DNA of 64,000 bases from Gammaproteobacteria bacterium. GTDB taxonomy: Bacteria; Pseudomonadota; Gammaproteobacteria; Pseudomonadales; Pseudohongiellaceae. This document shows positions 7,592-16,840 of this stretch, piece after piece. The position numbers and the translations under genes are program-made. A model generated the notes under the pieces. That model was not told where the DNA came from. It saw only the letters and a list, made by a program, of their open reading frames with translations, and made no database searches. Each line of letters starts with the position of its first letter. The stretch's first letter is position 1. Location of the stretch: contig JAQWMX010000005.1 of NCBI GenBank assembly GCA_029246545.1, positions 124,001 to 188,000 on the forward strand, in the 5' to 3' direction.

Positions 7592-9982
7592 ATGAAAAAG
7601 CTCATCTTTATTATTACTGGCCTAATTTCACTTTGCTTTGCAGTCATAGTGGTCGGGGTATTATTTCTGACAAATCTGGACCTAAACAACCACAAAGACT
7701 GGCTCAGCGAGCAATTCTATAAGCAAACTGGCTTAGAGTTAGTGATTAACGGAAATATTGAAAGCTCCATTTACCCTTGGCTTGGAATTGATGTTGAAGG
7801 CATTAGTATTGCAAATCTCGATGGTTTTTCGGATGAAAGCTTCTTAGTGGCTGATAAAGCCGCATTTAGGATTAAATTAATGCCTATGCTAAACCAACGG
7901 TATGAAATGGATACCATTGAGCTTAATGGCGCCACAGTAAACTTAGAGGTAAACGCAACTGGAACGAACAACTGGTCGGGTATTGCTGGCTCCGGTTCAC
8001 AAGGGCTTGAGGAAGAAACCGACCAAAGCGAGAGTTTTAGCTTCAATCAGATAATTGTTGGTGGAGTAGCTATCGATTCTGTTCAAGTGAATTATCTTGA
8101 CCAATTAAATAATCAAACCATCAGCGCGAATAATATCACCGCTAATATTCCTGAACTGGTTTACGGCGAACCGCTAGATCTAGTAATGAGCTTTCAGCTT
8201 AGCGCTACAAATCCCGAGTTGGAGAGTGATATAAATTTGAGCAGTACACTAAGTTATGACCTAGACAATAATATCTATGCTCTTGAAAACTTAAATCTTA
8301 ATTTTCTTGGCAGCCTATTGGAAGCTGATCTACGCAGCAATGACGGAGATATAAACGGATCGATAAACTTTAGTACTGATCGTACTGAGGAATTATTTTC
8401 TTTAGCTGGGCAAGACCAACTGTCCGAGCGTATCAACGACATACAATTGATGGTATTTCTGGATGGAAATACCGATAACATACAACTCTTCCCACTTGAT
8501 TTAAATTTAGGCCTATCTGGATCTCCATTCCTTACAACGACTAATCTGCATTTATATACCAATGCCGAAATTGATATTGAAGATGAAAACCTCATGCTTG
8601 AAGACTTTAGTGTATCTATACTTGATATCCTGATGACAGGAAAATTCAATATCAGCAAGTTCATGAGCGACGCTGATATAAATGGTGAGCTAGACATCGA
8701 AAGATTCAATCCAAAAACTCTTAGCACCGCACTTGACTTTGAATTACTCCTAACGCGTGACCCCGACGTACTGGATCGAATTTCATTTTCTACCAACCTA
8801 ACTGTAAATGCTGAGTCTGTTGAATTAAATCGTTTTATTTTTGAAGTTGATGACACTCTGCTTACCGGCTCATTAAGTACTGTTGACTTCAATCAACCAG
8901 ACATAAACTTCGATGTTGCAATTAATACTATAGATATTGATCGCTATCTGGCCCCTGAGCAGGCAATTACACCAACAACCAATAATCAAACAACAGATGA
9001 CACATCTTTCGCTAGCATACAAAGCTTAAATTTAGATGGCGATGTAAGCATTGATGAACTAACAGTATCCGGCTTAACGCTCAGTGATGTGATACTTGGT
9101 ATGAATGCTGATCAGGGTTTAATTGAGCTAGAACCAATTCAGGCTAATCTTTATCAAGGAAGCTATAGAGGCGCTGTAAACCTGAATGTTAACAATGCTC
9201 AACCACAATTCAGTATGCAATCTACATTGCAAAGCATCAACATAGAGCCTCTTTCCAATGACTTCATAGGCGCCTCTTATGCCAGTGGTAACGGAAATAT
9301 CACAGTGGCATTAGTTGGAAGCGGCAGCAATGCACAAAGCATTCTCAATAGTCTTAATGGCAATGCTGAGCTGGCGCTTACTGACGGGATATTAGAAGGA
9401 GTTGATGTGGGGGCCGTCCTGGCACAATTAGAAACCATGATACGTAGCAGGCAACTATTGAGTGTTGATCGTGGTGAACAAACTGCCTTTGATAATCTTA
9501 GTGCAACTGTACAAATAGAAAATGGTATAGCCCGAAGTAATGATTTACTACTTCTATCCCCTGGATTTAATGTAACGGGAACAGGAACTTTAGCTAACTT
9601 ACAAAACCAAAGTCTTGACTTTGATCTATTGGCTTCTGTTAATTCAGCAAGCGCCACAGTTGAAAGTGAAGAATACGATATCGGTGGTTATTCATTACCT
9701 ATTAATTGCAGTGGCTTAATGAATTCACCTAGTTGTTTACCCGATATAAACAGCATAGTAAGTGCAGCAATTGGCAATGTTCTTCAAGAAGGCATTGTTA
9801 ATATACTTGGCGGAGGAGGTGTTGGCGGTTTATTAGATAGAGTACTAGGCACTGGAAGCACTACTGAGACAACTTCACCAAGCATAGAGAATGCAGAAAG
9901 CAGTGAGGAAGAGAGTAACCCTGAAGCAGCAGACCCTATCGAAACGTTGCTCAACAATGCACTAGATAGTTTAATAAGGTAA
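7592..9982 (+). CDS. AsmA-family envelope protein
   Basis: This 796-residue protein has an N-terminal membrane segment (about 4-27), the AsmA N-domain (Leu-Asp-rich region following NKDW, with the conserved GLDLVINGNI-like stretch) and a C-terminal AsmA_2 region (~560-700). The long beta-rich middle is typical of AsmA-like proteins, which are anchored in the inner membrane, reach into the periplasm and are linked to glycerophospholipid movement and outer-membrane homeostasis. The Ser/Glu-rich tail after ~750 looks disordered. mlaA- and mlaC-like genes follow on the same strand, which suits a shared role in lipid trafficking. The exact paralogue (asmA, yhdP, ydbH) cannot be assigned. Confidence 0.85.
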   Translation: MKKLIFIITGLISLCFAVIVVGVLFLTNLDLNNHKDWLSEQFYKQTGLELVINGNIESSIYPWLGIDVEGISIANLDGFSDESFLVADKAAFRIKLMPMLNQRYEMDTIELNGATVNLEVNATGTNNWSGIAGSGSQGLEEETDQSESFSFNQIIVGGVAIDSVQVNYLDQLNNQTISANNITANIPELVYGEPLDLVMSFQLSATNPELESDINLSSTLSYDLDNNIYALENLNLNFLGSLLEADLRSNDGDINGSINFSTDRTEELFSLAGQDQLSERINDIQLMVFLDGNTDNIQLFPLDLNLGLSGSPFLTTTNLHLYTNAEIDIEDENLMLEDFSVSILDILMTGKFNISKFMSDADINGELDIERFNPKTLSTALDFELLLTRDPDVLDRISFSTNLTVNAESVELNRFIFEVDDTLLTGSLSTVDFNQPDINFDVAINTIDIDRYLAPEQAITPTTNNQTTDDTSFASIQSLNLDGDVSIDELTVSGLTLSDVILGMNADQGLIELEPIQANLYQGSYRGAVNLNVNNAQPQFSMQSTLQSINIEPLSNDFIGASYASGNGNITVALVGSGSNAQSILNSLNGNAELALTDGILEGVDVGAVLAQLETMIRSRQLLSVDRGEQTAFDNLSATVQIENGIARSNDLLLLSPGFNVTGTGTLANLQNQSLDFDLLASVNSASATVESEEYDIGGYSLPINCSGLMNSPSCLPDINSIVSAAIGNVLQEGIVNILGGGGVGGLLDRVLGTGSTTETTSPSIENAESSEEESNPEAADPIETLLNNALDSLIR

Positions 9983-10100
9983 TTTTATATAGCTTTCATT
10001 TACCTTTTACATAATTAAGAGATAGAAATACTTCAGTACGGCTTTTATAATGTGCATAAAAATTTATAGTTAATTTATATCCCTAGGAGTTCCCACAGGA

Positions 10101-10832
10101 ATGGATTTTTCAATCAATAAACATAGCAAGCTAATTGCTTTTATCAGCTTGTTGCTTGCGTCCTCTTTAGTTTATTCCCAAGAAGAGGAGGATGACTTTT
10201 TTTTTTTCGAAGAAGAAACCTTTGAAGAAGACATCGCTGATCCTCTTGAGCCCATAAACCGGGTCATATTTAATATTAATGACAAGTTGTATCGTGCAAT
10301 TTTGAGCCCAGCTGTTAAAACTTATCGCATTATTCCTGAAGGAGTGCGAGTATTAATTTCCAACTTTTATACGAATTTAACTACCCCATTTTCTGCCATC
10401 AATGCACTTCTACAACTAGATATTCCTAACACTGACTCTGAAATTTCTCGTTTTGTCATAAATAGTACAGTAGGTATATTCGGTCTTTTTGATCCTGCCA
10501 CCCGCTGGGGATTTGAAGAAGATCGCGAAGATTTCGGTCAAACTCTGGCCCGTTATGACGTAGGGCATGGCTTTTATTTAGTCTTACCTCTTATCAGCTT
10601 TTCCAGTTTACGAGATGTAACAGGTCGCCTAGGAAATTCTGCATTAAATCCCACAAATTATGTCTGGGACCCTGAGCTAGATGATTGGATAGCATTTCAA
10701 GGACTTGATACGGTCAATGACTTTTCTTTCGATGTAGATATCTATACCTCACTGTATGATAGTGCTTTAGACCCATACGTGTTTTTTCGCAGCGCTTATG
10801 TGCAAAATCGTGAAGGTGCAGTAAACCAATAG
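10101..10832 (+). CDS. mlaA: MlaA (VacJ)-like outer-membrane lipid transport protein
   Basis: This 243-residue VacJ-domain protein has the family hallmark DPLEPINRVIFNIND at 47-61 and a conserved fold to about residue 225. MlaA normally sits in the outer membrane with porins and extracts misplaced phospholipids. The N terminus is a signal peptide ending near SLVYSQ, but no lipobox Cys is visible, so this is predicted to be a soluble or peripheral form rather than a lipoprotein. A very acidic/Phe patch (residues 28-43) follows; its four Phe codons come from an 11-T tract at 10197-10207. The mlaC-like gene starts 73 bases downstream. An AGGAG lies before the ATG at 10101. Confidence 0.88.
   Translation: MDFSINKHSKLIAFISLLLASSLVYSQEEEDDFFFFEEETFEEDIADPLEPINRVIFNINDKLYRAILSPAVKTYRIIPEGVRVLISNFYTNLTTPFSAINALLQLDIPNTDSEISRFVINSTVGIFGLFDPATRWGFEEDREDFGQTLARYDVGHGFYLVLPLISFSSLRDVTGRLGNSALNPTNYVWDPELDDWIAFQGLDTVNDFSFDVDIYTSLYDSALDPYVFFRSAYVQNREGAVNQ
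10197..10207 (+). repeat. 11-T homopolymer inside mlaA
   Basis: Eleven consecutive T bases encode most of a run of four Phe residues (33-36) just after the predicted signal peptide of the MlaA-like protein. Slippage by one base would shift the frame and abolish the VacJ domain, so the tract could act as an on/off switch or simply be a mutation hotspot. In this sequence the frame is open. Confidence 0.7.
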
Positions 10833-10905
10833 CGCATTCAGCTTAAAGTAAGATTTCAGCCTATGATATGCTTACTATAGGAAATACATATTTGAGTATA
10901 AATTT

Positions 10906-11514
10906 ATGAAGAAAAGTCCCACAACCACACTATTCCTGAGCTTGGCGTTAACTTTATCTCTAAGTTTGGGCATATCATCTCAAGCATTAGCACAATTTAG
11001 TACGCCAGCTGAATCAGTACAAAATATGCTAGATGAGGTGTTTGCTATTCTTAGAGCGCCTGATTTTGACTTGAGTCGCGATCGACAAAGCATAGACACA
11101 GCAGTTTCTGTCGCGTTTGATACCAATACGATTGCACAAAGTGCACTGGCTTCTAATTACCGTGAACTAAGTGCTGAACAACGTGCAGAATTTGAAGAAT
11201 TATTCTTCAGTATCTTAAAATCCACCTATATCGAGCGCTTAGATACCTATACAGATGAATCCGTTGAAGTAACTGGTGAAGAAGTTGACGGCAATCGTGG
11301 CACAGTAATGTCATTGGTCTACACCTCAAATTCTGAAATAGCAGTGAATTACAGTTTGCGTCAGCGCACTAATGGGTGGTTTATTTATGACATAGTAGTT
11401 GAAGATGTCAGCTTACTTAGCTCCTATCGCTCAACCTATCGCAGCATTATCCGCCGTTCCGGCATTGATTCTCTTTTAAATGATATAAGAACTCAAGCCG
11501 CAGGGCTTGAGTAG
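10906..11514 (+). CDS. mlaC: MlaC-like periplasmic phospholipid-binding protein
   Basis: This 202-residue protein has a clear signal peptide (about 1-29, ending SQALA). The MlaC/Ttg2D domain carries the characteristic LSAEQRAEFEELFFSILKST (~88-107) and YDIVVEDVSL (~162-171). MlaC ferries phospholipids between the MlaA outer-membrane complex and the MlaFEDB ABC transporter. The transporter genes are not in this window; the gene instead sits with mlaA and an AsmA-type gene. The stop codon lies at the end of a strong hairpin (11491-11512). The length is typical. Confidence 0.88.
   Translation: MKKSPTTTLFLSLALTLSLSLGISSQALAQFSTPAESVQNMLDEVFAILRAPDFDLSRDRQSIDTAVSVAFDTNTIAQSALASNYRELSAEQRAEFEELFFSILKSTYIERLDTYTDESVEVTGEEVDGNRGTVMSLVYTSNSEIAVNYSLRQRTNGWFIYDIVVEDVSLLSSYRSTYRSIIRRSGIDSLLNDIRTQAAGLE
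11491..11512 (+). terminator. Hairpin at the mlaC stop codon
   Basis: The stem ACTCAAGCC (11491-11499) pairs perfectly with GGCTTGAGT (11504-11512) around a 4-base loop. The first base of the mlaC stop codon is the last base of the stem. No T-run follows, so it could be a weak terminator, a pause site or an RNA 3'-end stabiliser rather than a classical intrinsic terminator. Confidence 0.45.
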
Positions 11515-11534
11515 ATTCAATCACGTGTTATAAT
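11507..11534 (+). promoter_or_regulatory. Candidate sigma-70 promoter for the coiled-coil gene
   Basis: TTGAGT (11507-11512) and TATAAT (11529-11534) are separated by 16 bases and lie about 50 bases ahead of the ATG at 11583. The -35 element falls inside the hairpin at the end of mlaC. This is a sequence match only. Confidence 0.45.
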
Positions 11535-11582
11535 GCGCGCCGGAATTTCACCTAAACGCACTCAAACACATACTTCAAATCT

Positions 11583-12410
11583 ATGGCCAGTAGCAGCACA
11601 CTCAGCCTTAAAAGCCTCCGCAACTCTAATACTCTTAAATCAGAAATTAGCCTTCTAGAAGGCGAGAAAAATGATTTCGTCGCTAAACTTGAACGTGAAA
11701 AGAAACTCGTCAAGAAGTTAGAGAACGACCTAGTCGAACAAAAGAAAGATTTTGAACACCTGGAAAAGCAATTTAATCATTTTGCCGACATTGAAGCCGA
11801 ATTCGAAGGTTTACAACAAGAAGTTCAGCTAGCAAAGCTAGAAAACCTTCTAAGTACTGAAAAGCTTGAAGCTCAAAATGCTTCTACTGCTAAAAATTCA
11901 CGAGAAGAAGTTAAAGAAATTCAAAAAGAGCTAAAAGAATATAAAAAACTTGATCCGGTTCGACTTAAACGCCAAGTAAGCGACCTAAAGAAGAAAACTA
12001 TCACCCAGGCCAGTGAAAACAAAGCTATCAATACAGCCCTGGTTAGTACACGCAAAGAATTAAAAGAAACCACTGTTGAAAAAGACAAGTTTGATGCCGA
12101 ATTAAAAGCAGCTCTGAGTGAAAGCCATTCTTTCTGGCAATCTAAAGATAAAGAGTGGGCTCTATTTGAAACCAGTCTGGTTTTAAAAGAAGAAAAGGCT
12201 CCAAAAAATGAAGAAGACCAGCTGATACGTATCAGATGCATGAACTTATCAACTGGAAACTCTAGCCTTAGTAAAGAGTTAATTACTGAAGGGAAAGATA
12301 AAGATCTAGTGAGCTGGCATAGTGAACTGGACATGCCTGAAAATGTTTCAAAAGAAGCTGGCAAGCGTTTAAAGAAATTAGCAGCTAATCTTGAAGACGA
12401 AGACGACTAA
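11583..12410 (+). CDS. Uncharacterised long coiled-coil protein
   Basis: This 275-residue protein has no recognisable enzyme domain. Residues ~15-190 are a Lys/Glu/Leu-rich heptad pattern predicted to form a long coiled coil. The last ~80 residues are different in composition, contain the single Trp-rich stretch SFWQSKDKEWALF (~182-194) at the junction, and end with an acidic tail DEDD. There is no signal peptide or membrane segment, so it should be cytoplasmic and probably structural or a scaffold. It has its own candidate promoter and a hairpin follows. No family could be named. Confidence 0.6.
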   Translation: MASSSTLSLKSLRNSNTLKSEISLLEGEKNDFVAKLEREKKLVKKLENDLVEQKKDFEHLEKQFNHFADIEAEFEGLQQEVQLAKLENLLSTEKLEAQNASTAKNSREEVKEIQKELKEYKKLDPVRLKRQVSDLKKKTITQASENKAINTALVSTRKELKETTVEKDKFDAELKAALSESHSFWQSKDKEWALFETSLVLKEEKAPKNEEDQLIRIRCMNLSTGNSSLSKELITEGKDKDLVSWHSELDMPENVSKEAGKRLKKLAANLEDEDD

Positions 12411-12423
12411 ACACAGCTCATTT

Positions 12424-12441
12424 AGCTTAATTTCTTAAGCT
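12424..12441 (+). terminator. Short hairpin after the coiled-coil gene
   Basis: AGCTTAA (12424-12430) pairs with TTAAGCT (12435-12441) around a 4-base loop 14 bases after the stop codon, followed by a modest T-rich stretch (GCCTTTCTT). It is a weak intrinsic terminator candidate. Confidence 0.4.
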
Positions 12442-12504
12442 GCCTTTCTTAAGACTTAGTTTACCCCTATTCCTAACCTTAATCTCCTTGCTATCATCTA
12501 AGCT

Positions 12505-13803
12505 ATGAAATTAGAAATGATATGCACTGGTGAAGAGGTCCTCTCTGGCCAAATACTAGATACTAATGCTGCTTGGTTTGCCGATACCATGATGAATCAA
12601 GGTATTGAGTTACAACAAAGAGTTACTGTTGGTGACCGTATGGATGATTTGGTCAATACTTTCATAGAACGCAGCAAACATGCTGATGTAATTCTGGTAA
12701 ATGGGGGGCTTGGACCTACCACTGATGACTTGTCTGCCGAGGCATTGGCTTTAGCTCTTGGCGAAGAGTTAGTTGAAGACAAAGATTGGCATCTTTATTT
12801 GCTAAAGCTGTTTAAAAAAATGGATCGCAAACTTCCAGCTAATATGTTGAAACAATGCTTAATGCCAGCATCTGCCATTCTCATTGATAACACCGAAGGA
12901 ACTGCCCCAGGTTTCCGCGCAAAGTTAAATAATGCCTGGCTTTTTTTTACACCTGGCGTACCGTATGAATTCAAGGTCATGGTTGAGCAACAGTTTATTC
13001 CTTTCATTGAAGAGACCTTTCAACCAGCTCAAGCAACTCAACTACATAAACTTCTCACTCTGGGTCATGGTGAATCCTTTCTTGCAGATAAACTCGATGT
13101 AATGGAAATACCCACCGGTATTACTCTCGGTTATCGTCCCTCCGCGCCTCATGTAGAAATTAAGCTATTTGCCAGAGGTAATGCCGCGATTAAGCAGCTT
13201 CCAGCATTTATACAAAATGTTAAAGATGCTATTGGAACAGCAGTTGTTACAGAAAACCGTCCTTCAATCGCGCAAGCCGTACATGAATTATTGCTCGATA
13301 AAAAACTTAGCCTGAGTATCGCCGAGTCTTGTACCGGCGGCATGCTGACGAATCAGTTAATTGAATTTTCCGGCAGTTCTAATTACCTGCATCAAGGTTT
13401 GGTGACTTATTCTAATCAAGCTAAGCAAAATATTTTGGGTATTAGTAATGACACTCTAGAAACACATGGCGCTGTTTCTATAGAAACGGCTAAAGCCATG
13501 GCTAAAAATGTTCGTGCTTTAGGTGACAGTGATTACGGGCTAGCTACAACAGGGGTCGCCGGACCTGATGGCGGCAGTGAAGAAAAACCAGTAGGCACTG
13601 TGTGTATTGCACTAGCCAGCAGGCAAAGATGTTGGGTTCAAACTATTCAGTTAAAAAATCGCTCCAGAACAATAGTACGAACCATGAGCTGCGCTGTTGC
13701 CTTGGATATGCTTAGACGAGCCATATTATCTGAAGAAAGCTCTGAAGAAGTGATCGTGCCTTATTCCTTTATTCCTTGTACTGACTGCCTTATAGAAAAT
13801 TAA
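12505..13803 (+). CDS. cinA: CinA-family nicotinamide-nucleotide amidohydrolase
   Basis: This 432-residue two-domain protein has an N-terminal molybdopterin-binding-like (COG1058) domain, including [10 protein letters not shown] (~66-75). The C-terminal PncC amidohydrolase domain starts about residue 255 with [13 protein letters not shown], where the catalytic Ser lies, and contains GVAGPDGG (~350). PncC returns nicotinamide mononucleotide to nicotinate mononucleotide in NAD salvage. Both domains are intact and full length, the form seen in many non-enteric bacteria. The extra C-terminal tail with CTDC is unusual but short. It stands alone between the coiled-coil gene and a broken regulator. 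Confidence 0.88.
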   Translation: MKLEMICTGEEVLSGQILDTNAAWFADTMMNQGIELQQRVTVGDRMDDLVNTFIERSKHADVILVNGGLGPTTDDLSAEALALALGEELVEDKDWHLYLLKLFKKMDRKLPANMLKQCLMPASAILIDNTEGTAPGFRAKLNNAWLFFTPGVPYEFKVMVEQQFIPFIEETFQPAQATQLHKLLTLGHGESFLADKLDVMEIPTGITLGYRPSAPHVEIKLFARGNAAIKQLPAFIQNVKDAIGTAVVTENRPSIAQAVHELLLDKKLSLSIAESCTGGMLTNQLIEFSGSSNYLHQGLVTYSNQAKQNILGISNDTLETHGAVSIETAKAMAKNVRALGDSDYGLATTGVAGPDGGSEEKPVGTVCIALASRQRCWVQTIQLKNRSRTIVRTMSCAVALDMLRRAILSEESSEEVIVPYSFIPCTDCLIEN

Positions 13804-13865
13804 AAGCAAAATATTAAGCAAGACCTGTCAGGATTTCTCTAAAATTTTCTGGCATCCTCTTAAGC

Positions 13866-14855
13866 ATGAATAAAAATATTGAGATCAATAGTTCACAGGA
13901 AAGCTATCAGCAACGAATGAATGTTGTTCTTGAATATATTGAAATCCATCTTAATGCTAACCTCACTCTTGAGTGAGCTAAGCCAACAAGCCAATTTTTC
14001 GTCTTTTCACTTTCATCGACAATTTCGAGCTTTTATAGGTCTGCCTGTTTATAAGTTTATTCAAATTTTAAGACTAAAAAGAGCAGCTAAAGACCTCGTA
14101 TTTTCAACTGAAAAATATATTACTGAAATAGCCTTTAGTGCAGGATTTGAAAATTCTGAATCCTTTAGCCGAGCATTTAAAAACACATTAAAACAAACTC
14201 CCAGTGCTTTCAGGGCCAATCCTGATTGGGAATTATTGAATAAGTTAATAGACTTAAAACAAATACACAGGAGCCACACTATGCAAGTAAAAATAATCAA
14301 CTTTCCTGAAACAATGATTGCAGCCTTGGAGCATTATGGACCTGAGCACCTTGTTTATAACACGACACGTAAGTTCGTGGATTGGCGCCAAGCAAATGGT
14401 GTTAAGCCTGGTCAAGGGGATACTTATGGCCTTCATTACAATGACCCGGCTAGCACCTTGCCAGAAGATTACCGTTTTGATATTTGTGTTTCAGTAAACC
14501 AAGAAATCGCTGAAAACCCTCAGGGGGTTATCAATAAAGTGATTCCAGAAGGTCGTTGCGCAGTCATAAGACATCATGGTTCTAGAGACTATATTCCTGC
14601 CGCTGACTATCTTTATCGTGAGTGGCTACCTGAAAGCGGTGAAGAATTGAGAGACTACCCATTCTTTTTTCACTACATCAATGTTGGTCCAACTAGTGCT
14701 GACGGGATACACCCATCATAGATAGCATATTTACCCTGGCAATAACGGAATATTCAGACGACTGGTTGACAGATCTTAGTGGCTCAACTACTCCAGGTGT
14801 AGATGAAATTATCCCTGATCCGGTTGGCGAAATTCAATTTGGAAGCAAACTTTAG
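13866..14855 (+). pseudogene. AraC/GyrI-type transcriptional regulator, frameshifted
   Basis: ATG 13866 opens a frame whose product ends NLTLE at a TGA (13974-13976). Removing one base there restores the typical AraC continuation ELSQQANFSSFHFHRQF from 13971 on. The second frame runs to 14721, covering the two helix-turn-helix units and a GyrI-like effector domain (start MQVKIINFPETMIAALEHY, with REWLPESGEELRDYP). The expected end ('TDIYLPL' in relatives) appears only in another frame (IDSIFTLA from 14718), so a second shift lies near 14700. An alternative is programmed frameshifting at the first site, but two lesions favour a pseudogene. The tail to 14855 is unassigned. Confidence 0.65.
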
Positions 14856-14880
14856 TTCTGTTACTACTGAGGCTTTAAAA

Positions 14881-16761
14881 TTAGCCAGTCTTATTGACGA
14901 TAGCAGCTGTAATACCTGTACTATCCAAACCACATTCAGCTAGCATGAGTTCTGCTTTGCCGTGATCTAGAAACTTATCCGGCAGGCCCAGGTTCAGAAC
15001 GTCTACTTTATTATTAATGCTTGCTAAATATTCATTCACCGCTGAACCCGCTCCGCCTTTTATTACATTCTCTTCAACAGTCACTATTAACTGATGAGTC
15101 TCAGCCAATTCCATTACTAGAAGTTCATCAAGTGGTTTTACAAAACGCATATCGACTAGGGTCGCATTTAATTCCTGCGCACTATTTTCTGCTGCATTTA
15201 AGAGGGTACCAAAAGCCAAGATAGCGATCTTTTCTCCTTGCCTCCTGACTATAGCTTTGCCTAATTCCAATTGTTTTAAATCTGTGTCTTGCTCACAACC
15301 TGTGGCCTTGCCTCTGGGGTAGCGTACAGCTGCAGGGCCAGGAAAATGATAACCCGTATAGAGCATGTGCCTAGCTTCATTTTCATTACTGGGCGTCATT
15401 ACAATTAAATTTGGAATACAACGCAGATAACTCAAATCAAAACTTCCAGCATGGGTCGGACCGTCTTCTCCAACTAAACCAGCTCTATCGATAGCAAATA
15501 ATATATCCAGATTCTGTAATGCAACATCGTGAATTAATTGATCATAGGCTCGTTGTAAAAAAGTCGAATAAATTGCTACTACTGGCTTTAAACCATCGCA
15601 GGCCATGCCTGCTGCAAAAGTCACTGCATGTTGCTCTGCTATTGCCACGTCAAAGAACTGGTCTGGAAATGATTCTTCAAATTGACGCATACCAGAACCT
15701 TCTCCCATCGCCGGCGTTATTGCCATTAAATTAGGTTCATTAGGCGCCATATCGCAAAGCCAGTTTCCAAAAATATTTGAATAAGTAGGCGCTTTTACTT
15801 TTTCTCGTTTTTGTTCTTCATTTTCATCAGCCGATACGAGTTTATTTAAGGCATGCATACCGTATGGGTCTTCTTCTGCGGGCAGGTAGCCTTTACCTTT
15901 TTGTGTAACCACATGCAGTAATAATGGGCCTCTAAGATTTTTAATATTATTCAGAATATCGACCAGCCCATCCAAATCATGACCATCAATCAAACCAAAA
16001 TAATTAAAACCTAATTCTTCAAAAATAGTTGCAGGCGAAACCATGCCTTTCATGTACTCCTCAACACGATGAGCAGCTTTCCAAGCGGGAGGAGCTTTTG
16101 ATAAAACTTTTTTGGTACCCGAACGTATAAAGTTATAAGGCTTACTTGCCCACATTCTTGCAAAATAACTGGACAAGCCACCAACGTTCTTAGAAATGGA
16201 CATATTATTGTCATTCAGAATAACCAGAATATCATCGTCCAATTCGCCTGCATGATTCAAGGCTTCAAAAGCCATCCCTGCTGTCATTGCGCCGTCTCCA
16301 ATAACAGCAACAACCTTACGTTCACTTGAGCTTTTTCTTGCAGCCAGCATCATGCCAAGAGCAGCAGAAATTGAGGTGCTTGAGTGGCCGACCCCAAAAG
16401 TGTCGTATTCACTTTCTTGTCTATTATTAAATGCAGCTAAGCCATCTTTTAGACGCATACTTAACATGCGCTCTCGTCTACCCGTAAGAATTTTATGCGG
16501 ATAACTTTGATGCCCAACATCCCACACTAAACGGTCTTCAGGCGTGTTAAAGACATAATGCAAAGCGATAGTTAATTCGACGACACCTAGGCCAGCACCA
16601 AAATGTCCGCCAGTTTGTCCAACACAATAAAGAAGGTAAGCCCTAAGTTCCTGAGCTAATTCTACTAATTGATTAGGCTCTAATTCACGTAGATCAGCTG
16701 GAGAATCGACACTATCCAGTAATGCTGTTTGTGGGCGTTGTTGAGGAATATCTTCAAACAT
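14881..16761 (-). CDS. dxs: 1-deoxy-D-xylulose-5-phosphate synthase
   Basis: This 626-residue thiamine-diphosphate enzyme condenses pyruvate and glyceraldehyde 3-phosphate, the first step of the MEP isoprenoid pathway. Visible features are the ThDP/Mg motif [18 protein letters not shown] (~155-172), the NDNNMSIS segment and the [13 protein letters not shown] glutamate region (~367-379) that activates the cofactor. The length is normal. The gene lies 79 bases downstream of ispA on the same strand, so precursor synthesis and chain elongation are encoded together with xseB, a common gammaproteobacterial cluster. Confidence 0.95.
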   Translation of the reverse strand: MFEDIPQQRPQTALLDSVDSPADLRELEPNQLVELAQELRAYLLYCVGQTGGHFGAGLGVVELTIALHYVFNTPEDRLVWDVGHQSYPHKILTGRRERMLSMRLKDGLAAFNNRQESEYDTFGVGHSSTSISAALGMMLAARKSSSERKVVAVIGDGAMTAGMAFEALNHAGELDDDILVILNDNNMSISKNVGGLSSYFARMWASKPYNFIRSGTKKVLSKAPPAWKAAHRVEEYMKGMVSPATIFEELGFNYFGLIDGHDLDGLVDILNNIKNLRGPLLLHVVTQKGKGYLPAEEDPYGMHALNKLVSADENEEQKREKVKAPTYSNIFGNWLCDMAPNEPNLMAITPAMGEGSGMRQFEESFPDQFFDVAIAEQHAVTFAAGMACDGLKPVVAIYSTFLQRAYDQLIHDVALQNLDILFAIDRAGLVGEDGPTHAGSFDLSYLRCIPNLIVMTPSNENEARHMLYTGYHFPGPAAVRYPRGKATGCEQDTDLKQLELGKAIVRRQGEKIAILAFGTLLNAAENSAQELNATLVDMRFVKPLDELLVMELAETHQLIVTVEENVIKGGAGSAVNEYLASINNKVDVLNLGLPDKFLDHGKAELMLAECGLDSTGITAAIVNKTG

Positions 16762-16840
16762 AATCTATATATTTCACTTAAGGTTCTTAGCCATTAATTA
16801 CTATCCTTAACTGTTCTTTACTGTTATTCGCTACCAGTTA

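Noticed and set aside
8275-8892. Long open frame on the minus strand within the AsmA-like gene (205 codons)
   Set aside because: It lies wholly inside a well-supported gene, is Ser/Arg/Leu-rich as expected for an antisense shadow, has no ribosome site and matches no family.
13974-13976. Programmed prfB-like frameshift in the araC-type gene
   Set aside because: The TGA is preceded by GAG rather than CTT directly, no upstream Shine-Dalgarno stimulator is visible, and a second shift is needed near the 3' end.
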